Assembly: GCF_001553625.1 (NCBI RefSeq) | Contig: NZ_CP014230.1 | Coordinates: forward strand, 62,001 to 126,000 | Source: Desulfomicrobium orale DSM 12838 | GTDB taxonomy: Bacteria; Desulfobacterota; Desulfovibrionia; Desulfovibrionales; Desulfomicrobiaceae | Direction: 5' to 3' | Length of the DNA: 64,000 nucleotides | Part shown: positions 12,299 through 20,484 of the stretch, piece after piece | Position numbering within the stretch: the stretch's first letter is position 1 | Layout of the letters: the number at the start of each line of letters is the position of its first letter | Position numbers and translations under genes: made by a program | The notes under the pieces: generated by a model | Seen by the model: only the letters and a program-made list of their open reading frames with translations | Databases searched by the model: none | Told to the model about the DNA's origin: nothing

Positions 12299-13369
12299 AT
12301 GTCACATGCCACTTCGACAATGTCTCATGCGGGCACCCCGACCGGCGGCACTTTCCGCGCCGTGGCCGCCGTGATCTTCATCTTCGCCGGGCTTCTGGTT
12401 CTGCCTGTGGGAGCGGCCTCCGGGCCATACCGCACCCTGTCCATCATGTTCACCAGTATCGTGCTGGAGGCCCTGCCCTTCATGCTGCTCGGCGCTCTGG
12501 TCGGGGGGCTCATCGAAGCCTTTGTCAGCCGGGAACGCATGGCCTCCCTGCTGCCCAAACGGGGACTGACCGCCATCTGCGTCGCCGCCGGGCTCGGCAT
12601 TGTCTTTCCGGTCTGCGAATGCGCGGTAGTACCGGTCGTACGCAGGCTTCTCAGCAAAGGGCTGCCCTTCGGGGCCGGCATCGCCTATCTGCTGGCCGGC
12701 CCCATCGTGAACCCCATTGTCGCCGCATCCACGGCCCTGGCTTACGGGTTTGAATGGAAAATCATGGCGATGCGCCTGGGTCTGGGCTATGCCGTCGCCG
12801 TGACCGCAGCCCTTGTGCTGAACCGCCTGTTTCCGGGCAAAAGCGCACTGCACGACGGACTGGAGCACATCGCGCCCCAGCCCTGCTCCTGCGGATGCGA
12901 GGCCCCCTTGCAGCACTTCTCGCAGGTCACGAACGCCGTGGTCCGGCCATCCTTCGCCTCCCGGCTGGGACAGGCGCTGCGCCACGGCACCGCCGACTTT
13001 CTGGGCGTGGCCCAGTACCTGATTGTCGGTGCATTCGTGGCCGCCGTAGCTCAGGCCTTTGTGGACAGATCCCTGCTGCTCGGGCTGGCGTCCCTGCCCG
13101 CCCTGTCCATCCTGGCCATGACGGCGCTGGCCGTGGCCCTGAATCTCTGCTCCGAATCCGACGCCTTCATCGCCGCATCCTTTTCCGGGCTCATGCCTCC
13201 GGCCGCACAAATGGCCTTCATGCTCACCGGCCCCATGTTTGATCTGAAGCTGCTGCTCATGTATCAGGCGGTTTTCCGCAAACGGGTCATCGCGGTACTG
13301 GCAGGACTTGTGCTTCTGCTGACGGTGAGCGCGTCCATGAGCCTTTTGGTACTGGAGGGCTGGTCATGA
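12299..13369 (+). CDS. YraQ/UPF0718-type permease
   Basis: This inner-membrane protein of 356 residues has about eight predicted helices in two halves. The signature PVCECAVVPVVRRLL is followed by AGPIVNPIV, which is typical of the UPF0718 (DUF318) permeases. A central hydrophilic loop contains CSCGCE, a possible metal site, and the family is often linked to metal or metalloid export. The substrate is not provable here. The ATG at 12299 is preferred, but a further ATG at 12320 and a TTG at 12263 are possible. Its stop overlaps the next gene by ATGA, which makes the usual YraQ/YcgQ pair. Confidence 0.85.
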   Translation: MSHATSTMSHAGTPTGGTFRAVAAVIFIFAGLLVLPVGAASGPYRTLSIMFTSIVLEALPFMLLGALVGGLIEAFVSRERMASLLPKRGLTAICVAAGLGIVFPVCECAVVPVVRRLLSKGLPFGAGIAYLLAGPIVNPIVAASTALAYGFEWKIMAMRLGLGYAVAVTAALVLNRLFPGKSALHDGLEHIAPQPCSCGCEAPLQHFSQVTNAVVRPSFASRLGQALRHGTADFLGVAQYLIVGAFVAAVAQAFVDRSLLLGLASLPALSILAMTALAVALNLCSESDAFIAASFSGLMPPAAQMAFMLTGPMFDLKLLLMYQAVFRKRVIAVLAGLVLLLTVSASMSLLVLEGWS

Positions 13370-14157
13370 CGCCCCTTGCACGGCTCAAAAACGCATGCAC
13401 AAGCGGAAGGTTCACGGCCGGTTTTGTCTTCACAGCCTGGAGCGTGGCCCTGATCATGATTCTTGGCACAAACCGCATCCGGCTGTTTCTGCGCCCCGAA
13501 TTCTCCTGGCTGCTGGGCATGGGGGCGGTCATCGCCCTGGCCTTCATGCTCGCCAGCATCAGACGGCCCGCGCCCGTGCCCTTTCTGCGCGCCACGATTC
13601 TGCTGCTGCCCCTGCTGCACATGGCCGTGACGGATTCCATTCTGGGAGGAGATGTCTTCGCCAACCGGTTTCTGGGTGTGGATGTCGGTACGGAGGAAGG
13701 CTTCAGCGGACAATCCTTCCCGGATTCTTCCACGCACACGCCCGACGCGGTATCGGACCGGGCCATCAGCGAAGCCTTCGCCAATGCGGGTCTGGAGCCG
13801 CTCCCCAATCCGGACGAACCGCTTACGGCCCTCGACCTGCTGCGTTCGCCGGGGGAATACGCGGGAAAAGAAGTGACCCTGCTCGGCCTCTTGTACCGTA
13901 ACCCCGATCTGGAACGCTATTTCGGGGCCGGCCGCACCGTGGCTTTGTACCGCTTTCTGATCACGTGCTGCGCGGCGGACGCCATGCCGCTGACCGTGGC
14001 TCTGGATATGAAGGAAACTCCGGACCTGCCGTCGGAACAGTGGGTGCGGGTCGAAGGCACCTTTGAATTGCTGCCCCATGAAGACAAGACTGTTCCGCTG
14101 ATCCGGGTGACCCGGATGACGAACGTGGACCCGCCAGCCAGCCCCTATCTGTACTGA
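13366..14157 (+). CDS. TIGR03943/YcgQ-family partner of the permease
   Basis: This 263-residue protein has two to three N-terminal helices (about 15-85), a linker and a C-terminal OB-fold-like domain that includes FLITCCAADAMPLTV, the conserved family segment. These proteins nearly always sit beside an UPF0718 permease and probably form a complex with it. Start and stop overlap the permease by ATGA. No enzymatic function is known. Confidence 0.85.
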   Translation: MTPLARLKNACTSGRFTAGFVFTAWSVALIMILGTNRIRLFLRPEFSWLLGMGAVIALAFMLASIRRPAPVPFLRATILLLPLLHMAVTDSILGGDVFANRFLGVDVGTEEGFSGQSFPDSSTHTPDAVSDRAISEAFANAGLEPLPNPDEPLTALDLLRSPGEYAGKEVTLLGLLYRNPDLERYFGAGRTVALYRFLITCCAADAMPLTVALDMKETPDLPSEQWVRVEGTFELLPHEDKTVPLIRVTRMTNVDPPASPYLY

Positions 14158-14167
14158 AAATCAAACA

Positions 14168-14195
14168 GGCCGCATCTCCTCTTTGAAGATACGGC
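14168..14195. terminator. Weak hairpin between convergent genes
   Basis: An imperfect stem (GGCCGCATCT with AGATACGGCC, one mismatch) encloses an 8-nt loop between the permease-partner gene and the converging small Cys-rich genes. There is no clear U tract, so the terminator role is tentative. Confidence 0.3.
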
Positions 14196-14219
14196 CCGCC
14201 ACATGGAATCGCCCGCGAA

Positions 14220-14432
14220 CTACGCGTCTTTCTTTCCAGCGCTGTACGGGCACCCCGCGCACCCGGAAAACGGCCGGACGCAACTGGCCAGACACAACCG
14301 GCGCAGACACGCTTTCGATGCGCAGTCCAGACAGCGCAACTCGGCCGCGCCCAGATGCCCGGCAGCCAGAAGCCGGGTCAGGGTTGCGGCGGAGAGTTCA
14401 ATCCGCAGGGATTCATTCCCCGGACGATCCAT
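14220..14432 (-). CDS. Small Cys-rich protein B (unrecognised)
   Basis: This 70-residue protein has eight cysteines, in ELRCLDCASKAC, RLCLASC and SGCAGCPY. It has no signal peptide or membrane segment. A strong ribosome binding site (GGGGAGGTGA) lies 4 bp upstream of the ATG, which supports real translation. It overlaps the 3' end of small gene A by 20 bp, so the two are coupled. The cysteine spacing suggests a zinc or Fe-S site. I do not recognise the family. Confidence 0.65.
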   Translation of the reverse strand: MDRPGNESLRIELSAATLTRLLAAGHLGAAELRCLDCASKACLRRLCLASCVRPFSGCAGCPYSAGKKDA

Positions 14433-14667
14433 GCGTCACCTCCCCAGCCTCCTCTTTCTTTCCGGCGGCCCGCATGGCGCAACGGCAGCGGGCGCATTTG
14501 ACCTTGCAGGAACACGTTCCGTCCCCGGAACAGCCCGAAGCATGGGTTGCCTCGCCACCGGAACCTTCCACCCACGGGCGAGAACCCATGGCTCCACCGG
14601 CCGCCTTGCGCAACCGCTGCATGTCCTGCGACGAAAACAATTCAGCCCCATTATCAAGTTTAAACAT
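14413..14667 (-). CDS. Small Cys-rich protein A (unrecognised)
   Basis: This 84-residue protein has a hydrophilic N-terminus (MFKLDNGAELFSSQDMQRLR) and a dense cysteine cluster near residues 46-64 (CSGDGTCSCKVKCARCRC). A GGAGG ribosome binding site lies 5 bp before the ATG. The region upstream on this strand is AT-rich and contains a TATAAT. It is followed by Cys-rich protein B in the same operon. Seven closely spaced cysteines suggest metal binding, but no family is recognised. Confidence 0.65.
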   Translation of the reverse strand: MFKLDNGAELFSSQDMQRLRKAAGGAMGSRPWVEGSGGEATHASGCSGDGTCSCKVKCARCRCAMRAAGKKEEAGEVTHGSSGE

Positions 14668-14687
14668 GGCTACCTCCAGAAACTTCT

Positions 14688-14775
14688 AATTTTATGATTA
14701 TCTTCAATAAAATTATATAATAATGAAAGCTTATAGAATAAAGTTTAAAAAAATAATTAGCTACAGCTAATAATT
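14688..14775 (-). promoter_or_regulatory. AT-rich control region of the Cys-rich pair
   Basis: This stretch is far more AT-rich than its surroundings. On the minus strand it has a TATAAT (14712-14717) about 45 bp before the ATG of protein A. A perfect 7-bp inverted repeat with 2-bp spacer (ATTAGCT/AGCTAAT, 14756-14771) lies upstream and could be an operator. No good -35 box is visible. The rest of the gap up to 14938 shows no gene. Confidence 0.35.
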
Positions 14776-14938
14776 AAATTTCGACTAATCTTACTTTGCC
14801 GATCCTGTCAATGGCCGGGACACAGGCAGCCTGAAATTGACCTGGATTTTCAGTGTAGCCGCCGCTAAGTATCCAGCCTCAGGCAGCCCTGATTCGGGCC
14901 GTCAGCTTCCACCGCACAGGCCGTGAAGGAGAGTCATT

Positions 14939-15391
14939 ATGCGCGTGCTTCCCACCGTGTTTCTTTTACTGCTGCTCTTTTCATCCGCGGCTTTTGCTGA
15001 AGAGCGCCACTCTCTTTCCGAAATGGAGAAAAAAGCCGTCGCGCTCATGAAAGACACTTTCAAAGCCAGCGAAGAAGCCGAAATATCCATGGGGCGCGCA
15101 GGGGCAATGGAGGTACTGGAAAATGGCTTGGCCGAAGCCGATCTTCTCCTGAACGCGGCCTACAGGGAAACCATGCGCAACCTGAAAAACAGGGACCCGC
15201 ACCTGGCGGAACTGCTGCTCAAGGACCAGCGCGCATGGCTCAGATTTGTGGAATCCTTCTGTGAACGGGCGCAAAGCGGCTTCGGCGAGGGCGGCACCAT
15301 GTACATCAATATGGGACTTGCCGCGAAACTCCGCTTCTTTGTCCAGCGCATCGGCTATCTGCGCGTCATCAACAGGAACACGATCGGGTAA
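14939..15391 (+). CDS. Secreted DUF1311 / LprI-N-like protein
   Basis: This 150-residue protein has a Sec signal peptide (about residues 1-20, LLLLLFSSAAFAEE). The mature part has the DUF1311 pattern: a helical domain with LLNAAYRETM, then LLKDQRAWLRFVESFCE. The family includes the N-terminal domain of the lysozyme-inhibitor-like LprI and many periplasmic proteins of unknown role. A GGAGAG ribosome binding site precedes the ATG. It appears to be a single-gene unit. Confidence 0.78.
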   Translation: MRVLPTVFLLLLLFSSAAFAEERHSLSEMEKKAVALMKDTFKASEEAEISMGRAGAMEVLENGLAEADLLLNAAYRETMRNLKNRDPHLAELLLKDQRAWLRFVESFCERAQSGFGEGGTMYINMGLAAKLRFFVQRIGYLRVINRNTIG

Positions 15392-15401
15392 ATCCCGATC
15401 G
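15381..15401 (+). terminator. Hairpin at the end of the DUF1311 gene
   Basis: A perfect 8-bp stem (CGATCGGG with CCCGATCG) has the TAA stop codon in its loop. No U tract follows, so this is only a candidate terminator or mRNA-stabilising hairpin. Confidence 0.4.
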
Positions 15402-15494
15402 AGGAAACCTTCTTGACTCTGGGGAAACAGCAAATGCTTCCGAAACACATTTTCAGACTGTAACCTTTCTTATCATCCAACCGACGAGGCTTTC

Positions 15495-16426
15495 ATGAAA
15501 AAATTTCTGCTTTTGTCCGCTCTGATTCTTTTCTCCTCCTCAGCTCAGGCCGAGAAAATGACCGTTCTTCTGGACTGGTTCATCAACCCGGACCATGCCC
15601 CCTTTTTGTGGCCCAGGAAAAAGGCTTCTTCAAGGCCAGAGGACTGGACGTGGAGTTTGTCGCCCCCTCCAATCCCAACGATCCGCCCAAACTCGTGGCC
15701 GCGGGCAAGGCCGATCTGGCCGTATCCTACCAGCATCAGCACCAGATGCAGGTGGCCGAGGGGCTTCCCCTGACCCGCATCGCCACACTGGTGGCCACGC
15801 CGCTCAACTCTCTGGTGGTGCTGGCGGACGGCCCGGTCAAATCCATCGCCGACCTGAAAGGCAAGACCATCGGCTACTCTGTGGGCGGCTTTGAAACCGC
15901 TCTGCTCAAGGTGATGCTGGCCCAGGAAGGGCTTGAGCTGGACAACGTGAAACTGGTCAACGTCAATTTTTCTCTGTCGCCGTCCCTTTTCACCGGCCAG
16001 ACAGACGCGGTCATCGGCGCGTTCCGCAATTTCGAGCTGAATCAGATGGATATCGAGAAACGGCCGGGGCGGGCCTTTTTCGTGGAAGAACATGGTGTTC
16101 CGGCCTATGATGAGCTGATCCTGGTGGCCAATGCCCAAAATACGCGGAACCCGAAGCTGCGCAGATTCGTGGATGCTCTGGAAGAAGGCGCGCAGTATCT
16201 GATAAACCACCCGGAAGAATCGTGGAGACTTTTCGTGAGTAACGGACGGGAAAACCTGGATGATGAACTGAACCGCCGGGCCTGGAAAGACACTCTGCCG
16301 CGCTTCGCCCTGCGGCCTGGAGCTCTGGACAAAAACCGCTATACCCGCTTCGCCGAATTCCTGAAGAAGGAAGGCATCGTAAAGAGTGTCCCACCTCTGG
16401 ATACGTGGGCGGTGGAACTGCCCTGA
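15495..16426 (+). pseudogene. ABC transporter substrate-binding protein (NMT1/ThiY-like) with a -1 frameshift
   Basis: The gene encodes a periplasmic binding protein of the NMT1/ThiY type, which binds pyrimidine-like or other small organic ligands. The signal peptide (MKKFLLLSALILFSSSAQA) and the motif VLLDWFINPDHAPF are in one frame, and the remainder (from VAQEKGFFKARGLDVEF to the end) is in another. The switch falls in the run of five T at 15603-15607. One extra T would restore a continuous protein of about 310 residues with HAPFFVAQEKGFF. Every other part looks intact, so this is either a recent mutation, a homopolymer sequencing error or slippage. No permease or ATPase gene is adjacent. 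Confidence 0.85.
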
Positions 16427-16437
16427 TCCCGGAAAAC

Positions 16438-16496
16438 CCGGACGGGGTGAAAACCCCGTCCGGCCACCCGGAACGCTTCCATACCGGGGTGGCCGG
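16438..16496. terminator. Two overlapping hairpins between convergent genes
   Basis: A perfect 10-bp stem (16438-16447 with 16454-16463, loop TGAAAA) is followed by a second GC-rich stem (16460-16471 with 16484-16496, one bulged base). They share the bases CCGG at 16460-16463. They lie between the + strand binding-protein gene and the minus-strand truA, so a bidirectional terminator is likely even though no long U tract is present. Confidence 0.6.
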
Positions 16497-16590
16497 TCCA
16501 CAGGAAAAGTTTACTGGCGCGGGTAGTGTTCTCCTGCCGCGATATTCCCATCGCATCTGGTAACATCCCCAGCGGCCTTTTCCGGTGTGG

Positions 16591-17343
16591 TCAGACTGGC
16601 GGCTCTCCGTAAAAAACTTCCTCCAGACACAACCCCTGCGGCGGAGCCGTAGCCGGAGCCAACCTGCGATCGCGGGTCCGAAAAAGGCGTGGCCCGTCTT
16701 CAGGGCAAAGCCTGCCACGCCCTACCTCCACCAGAAACGCGGTCAGATTCCGGACCATCTGCTTCAAAAAACCGTCAGCCTGAAAGTGCAGTATCCATTC
16801 TCCCGAACAGAGGCCCGGGACACGAATGATCGGCTCCAACGTGCGGATGGTGGTCTTGAGTTCTGTTCCCGCGTTCTGAAAGGAGGCAAAGTCGTGCGTT
16901 CCGGCCAGAAGCGCGGCGGCACGGTCCATCGCTTCCAGATTCAGGCCGCGCACAGACCAGACGAAAGGGGCCCGCTGGGGCAGGACGAACCGGGGGTCGG
17001 TCCACAGCGTGTAGGCGTAGCGTTTGGATACTGCGGAAAACCGAGCGTGGAACCCAGGCTCGGCAGCCCGCGCATCGACAACGGCGATGTCTTCGGGAAG
17101 CATGGAATTGAGCGCCTTTTGCCAAGGGATGGCATTGCCATCCGGGGCGTCGAAGTGCGCCACCTGCCCTGTGGCGTGGACCCCGGCGTCGGTCCGACCG
17201 GATCCGTGCACTCGTACGGGTACGCCGCAGATACATGAAATCCGTGTCTCCAACGCTTCCTGAATGCTTGGACCGTTTTTCTGAATCTGCCAGCCGTGGT
17301 AGCGGGTGCCCACATAGGCCACGGTCAGACGAATGCGCGCCAT
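16591..17343 (-). CDS. truA: tRNA pseudouridine(38-40) synthase TruA
   Basis: This 250-residue enzyme converts uridines 38-40 of the tRNA anticodon arm to pseudouridine. The catalytic aspartate is in GSGRTDAGVHATGQV (about residues 48-62), and the N-terminal VAYVGTRYHGWQ is typical of TruA. The gene follows motE by 2 bp in the fliJ-motE-truA operon. Confidence 0.96.
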   Translation of the reverse strand: MARIRLTVAYVGTRYHGWQIQKNGPSIQEALETRISCICGVPVRVHGSGRTDAGVHATGQVAHFDAPDGNAIPWQKALNSMLPEDIAVVDARAAEPGFHARFSAVSKRYAYTLWTDPRFVLPQRAPFVWSVRGLNLEAMDRAAALLAGTHDFASFQNAGTELKTTIRTLEPIIRVPGLCSGEWILHFQADGFLKQMVRNLTAFLVEVGRGRLCPEDGPRLFRTRDRRLAPATAPPQGLCLEEVFYGEPPV

Positions 17344-17345
17344 GC

Positions 17346-17957
17346 TCAGTTTCCGCCGGTCTGCAGGCGGGTCAGGGCCTCCGAAAGCTTGGCCGCGCGG
17401 TCGGCCCGGACCGAAGACAGAACCTCTCCGGCCTTTCGCCCGCTCATACCAGCCAGAATTTTGACGGCAATGGATTCCTCCAGATTTTCCAGCACCTGAG
17501 CAGCCTGCTTGGGCTTCATGTTGGAATAGACATCCACCAGATGCTGCATCTTTTCATCCTGCATATCTTCGGCGGATTTGATCAGATTCTGCATCTTCAC
17601 TTCCATGGCCCGCAAACTTTCGAGCTTGGCCTCCAGCTCCGCCTCCATGGTTTTCAACTCCGCCTCACGCTTACGCACTTCCAGCTCTCTGGCTGAGATA
17701 TCCCTCGTTGAAGCCGCCGGAGAAGATGAGACCTCGGGTTGCTCCGGCGGCTGCATGGAACTGTTTCCATCCTGAGCCGGACTTGCGGCCAAGGCTTGAG
17801 GCACAATGGGAGGCAAAGCCGTATCCTGGACTTTTTGCCCGGGCATCCACAGGAAAACCACCGCTGCCAGCTTGACCAGAGTCAGGGCCATCACGGCCTG
17901 CACCAGTCTAGCCGGACGCACGGCCGAAACGCAGCATTGCGGATTCGTCGAATTCAT
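17346..17957 (-). CDS. MotE-like flagellar protein
   Basis: This 203-residue protein has one N-terminal membrane segment (about 18-38), a proline- and serine-rich linker, a long coiled coil (about 80-140) and a C-terminal MgtE-N-like domain (about 145-200). This is the architecture of MotE, which supports MotC and stator assembly in some bacteria. The AGAGGGAA ribosome binding site 5 bp upstream of the ATG fixes the start, giving a 50-bp overlap with fliJ. Flagellar context is supported by that neighbour. Confidence 0.75.
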   Translation of the reverse strand: MNSTNPQCCVSAVRPARLVQAVMALTLVKLAAVVFLWMPGQKVQDTALPPIVPQALAASPAQDGNSSMQPPEQPEVSSSPAASTRDISARELEVRKREAELKTMEAELEAKLESLRAMEVKMQNLIKSAEDMQDEKMQHLVDVYSNMKPKQAAQVLENLEESIAVKILAGMSGRKAGEVLSSVRADRAAKLSEALTRLQTGGN

Positions 17958-18351
17958 TCTGTTCCCTCTGCTGTTCTTTCAGGGCATGCCTGTGCTCCTG
18001 TCTGTGACGGAGCTTCTCCAGAAGTTTGCGTTCCGTGGCCCGCGCCACCAGTTCCCGGCGGCAGGAATCAAGCAGTCGCTCCCGCCTGCCAAGCTCCGCC
18101 TCAGCCGCTTTCGTATCCACTTCCAGATGCCGCCGCCATTCCGCCCACAGCCACAACTCCTGCGGATTCGTCCGCCCGGACCGGGGCATTCCCTCCAGAC
18201 ATTTTTCAAGTTCCTCCTGCAAGCGCTCCAATGTCCGGCGTTGCTCCCGCTCCGAGACTTGCGCCCGGCTGAATGCCAGACGGGCCTGATCTTCGATCTG
18301 CTTGCGGTATTCGAGAACCTTTTCCAGAGAAAAATGAAATGGACGGGACAT
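17908..18351 (-). CDS. fliJ: Flagellar export protein FliJ
   Basis: This protein of 147 residues is almost entirely an alpha-helical coiled coil rich in Arg, Glu and Leu. It begins with MSRPFHFSLEKVLEYRKQIED, close to the FliJ consensus start. FliJ is the stalk-like general chaperone of the flagellar type III export ATPase. The start MSRPF is chosen over the upstream in-frame ATG at 18375 because it matches the family. It heads a minus-strand operon with motE and truA. Confidence 0.85.
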   Translation of the reverse strand: MSRPFHFSLEKVLEYRKQIEDQARLAFSRAQVSEREQRRTLERLQEELEKCLEGMPRSGRTNPQELWLWAEWRRHLEVDTKAAEAELGRRERLLDSCRRELVARATERKLLEKLRHRQEHRHALKEQQREQNEFDESAMLRFGRASG

Positions 18352-18377
18352 GGTGAATATTAAAGCAAGGGTCATGC

Positions 18378-18616
18378 CTAGCTGAGTGGATTTTCTCTGA
18401 GCATTTTGAGCAGAAGTTTATAAATATCTTCGTTTCTATGGTTAAAGCGAAATTCACATTCTTTCAAATGAAAGTAAAAAGTGTGCTTGGGCAAACCCCT
18501 AAAACGAACAAGTCGTGTTTTGGCAAAAGCCCAGAAGCTCTCAATGCCGTTAATGTGTGAGTTTTTATTGGCAAATTCATTGTTGCCATGCTCAACCCGG
18601 AAGTGTTTTTGGTAGC
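18378..18616 (-). pseudogene. C-terminal remnant of an IS1595-family transposase
   Basis: Read on the minus strand, this stretch encodes about 79 residues with RVEHGNNEFANKNSHINGIE, then SFWAFAKTRL and HTFYFHLKECEFRFNHRN, ending at a TAG (18378-18380). This is the C-terminal end of ISXO2-like DDE transposases. The 5' part is missing and the fragment is cut at the boundary of the IS5-family element. No intact copy is in the window. Confidence 0.75.
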
Positions 18617-18619
18617 CTA

Positions 18620-19461
18620 GGCTCAGGCCTCATTAATTGTAAAAATCAGGAAAGTTGGTTAGTTGTGCTCAGGGAGGACGCCATGAGCCAACTTTTCTAC
18701 CTTTCTGCCGAACAACTGGAGCATATCAAGCCCTTCTTTCCACTTTCACACGGTATTCCGCGGGTCGATGACCGGAAAGTCATCAGCGGCATCATTTATG
18801 TCATCAAACATGGCCTGCAATGGAAAGATGCGCCGCGTGAGTATGGCCCGTATAAAACGCTGTACAATCGTTTTTTGCGCTGGAGCCAAATGGGCGTCTT
18901 CAACAATATTTTTACCGAATTGGCAAAACAGCGGGACAGGATGGCCAGGTGATGATCGATGCAACCCACCTCAAGGCGCATCGAACCGCCGCCAGTTTGC
19001 TCAAAAAAGGGCTCTTTCCCGCTGCATCGGACGCACAAAGGGCGGTCTGAACTCCAAACTCCATGCTGTTTGCGACGGCCACGGCAGGCCCCTGGCCATG
19101 ACGCTCACAGAAGGCCAGGTGAGCGACTACAAAGGAGCCGCCCTGCTTATGGACGCCATAGATGCTTTGCCTGAGGCCAGGGAGCTTCTGGCGGACCGTG
19201 GTTACGACGCCGACTGGTTCCGTGACGCCCTGTGCGCCAGAGGCATTACGCCCTGCATCCCGCCCAGAAGGAGCCGGAAGAGACCCTGCCCGTACGATAA
19301 AGATCTGTATAAACAGCGGCACAAGATCGAGATCATGTTTGGCAGGATCAAGGACTGGCGCAGAATAGCCATGCGTTATGACCGCTGCGCGCATACCTTC
19401 TTTTCAGCTCTGTGCCTCGCGGCTTCCGTCATTTTCTATCTCAATTAATGAGGCCTGAACC
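18620..19461 (+). mobile_element. IS5-family insertion sequence, copy 1
   Basis: This is an 842-bp element bounded by near-perfect 20-bp inverted repeats: left GGCTCAGGCCTCATTAATTG (18620-18639) and right, as its complement, with one mismatch (19442-19461). The ends sit at CTAG tetranucleotides (18617-18620 and 19461-19464), compatible with target preference in the IS5 family. It carries the two-frame transposase gene listed separately. It cuts the IS1595 remnant on the left. On the right it abuts an AT-rich scrap, so the two flanks are not halves of one target. Confidence 0.88.
18683..19448 (+). pseudogene. IS5-family transposase orfA/orfB, copy 1, with an extra frameshift
   Basis: The orfA part starts MSQLFYLSAEQLEHIKPFF after an AGGGAGG site. 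DDE elements follow: MIDATHLKAH, TKGGLNSKLHAV, LLADRGYDADWF and HKIEIMFGRIKDW. Such elements normally fuse orfA and orfB by a -1 shift at the run of six A near 18998-19005. Copy 1 has a second defect: four A at 18925-18928 where copy 2 has five. This ends orfA early at 18952 and forces three frames. The orfB frame is otherwise intact to 19448. Confidence 0.8.
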
Positions 19462-19560
19462 TAGATATTGCTATAGAAAAAATAGGATATACTTGATATT
19501 GTCAGATAGTATCGTCAATTTATGAACATATAAATAATTAGCAAAACCTCTTTATATCAC

Positions 19561-20484
19561 GGCTATGACGCCTGGAACCGCCGGACCAGCAAGACAGCTG
19601 GCGGGCGGACCGTGCATTATCATTATGATCAGGACAGCCGGCTCATCGGGGAAAGTCTTGCCAACGGCACCGTGCTGCGGGAGTATGTGTACCTGCGCGG
19701 TGAGCCCGTGGCGCTGCTGGAATACGAGACCCAACCCGGCTGGTATTTTTACGTCACCGACCACCTGGGCACCCCGCAGCAGCTGGTGGATTCCAGAGGA
19801 GCCGTGGTCTGGCAGGCCGCCTATCTGCCCTATGGCGAGGCCAAGGTGCTCAAGGCCACAGTGCAGAACAACCTGCGCTTCCCCGGCCAGTACTTCGACG
19901 CCGAAACAGGCCTGCACTACAACTGGAACAGGTATTACAACCCGAAGACAGGGAGGTATATCACTGCTGATCCCATCGGCCTGGTCGGCGGGATGAATGT
20001 GTATGCGTATGTCGGTGGAAATCCGGTGAATGCAGTGGATCTGGAAGGGTTATGGACGCTCAGTATTGCCAGTAATGTCGGTATAATGTGTGCGGCAATA
20101 GGCGGTGGAGGGGGAACTGCTCTCAATTTTGGATATAGCGAAGAAAATGGATTTTCTATGTCTATAACTGGAACTATCGGATATGGAGCTGTTACTGGTA
20201 TAGGCACTGGTGTAGGAATTACAATTCTAAAAACAAATGCATCATCTGTAGATCAACTACTTGGAAAATCTGTTGAAGGATCTCGATTTGTTTCAAAATC
20301 AGCAATCAGTATCGTTAAAGGAAATGGATATATAGGTCAGGCACTGACGATAGCAATACCCAGTGTTGGAAAAACCATTTCCAATCCTGGGTCAGCAGCT
20401 ATACTCACAGATACATCTGCAATTATTCAATGGGAACAGAGTCGTGGTTGGTGTTTTTTAAAGGATGAATCAACATGCAATTAA
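19561..20484 (+). CDS. Orphan Rhs cassette 1: core fragment plus glycine-rich hydrophobic toxin tip
   Basis: An open frame of about 307 codons lacks a proper start. The first possible start codon is a GTG at 19612. It has the Rhs core with [17 protein letters not shown] up to residue 160. A specific tip of about 145 residues follows that is glycine-rich and hydrophobic (IMCAAIGGGGGTALNFGY, then YGAVTGIGTGVGITIL), and the DNA becomes AT-rich there. The tip may act on membranes, but no toxin family is recognised. The upstream core is missing, so it can act only after recombination into a complete rhs gene. The next gene overlaps its end. Confidence 0.75.
   Translation, partial: GYDAWNRRTSKTAGGRTVHYHYDQDSRLIGESLANGTVLREYVYLRGEPVALLEYETQPGWYFYVTDHLGTPQQLVDSRGAVVWQAAYLPYGEAKVLKATVQNNLRFPGQYFDAETGLHYNWNRYYNPKTGRYITADPIGLVGGMNVYAYVGGNPVNAVDLEGLWTLSIASNVGIMCAAIGGGGGTALNFGYSEENGFSMSITGTIGYGAVTGIGTGVGITILKTNASSVDQLLGKSVEGSRFVSKSAISIVKGNGYIGQALTIAIPSVGKTISNPGSAAILTDTSAIIQWEQSRGWCFLKDESTCN
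19564..20040 (+). repeat. 477-bp Rhs core segment, copy A
   Basis: This is one of four 477-bp copies of the same tip-proximal Rhs core (others at 22496, 25225 and 28445). They start at codons for YDAWNRRTSK and end at GNPVNAVD. Copies differ by scattered substitutions but have no length change. Such segments allow recombination that swaps toxin tips. Confidence 0.9.
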
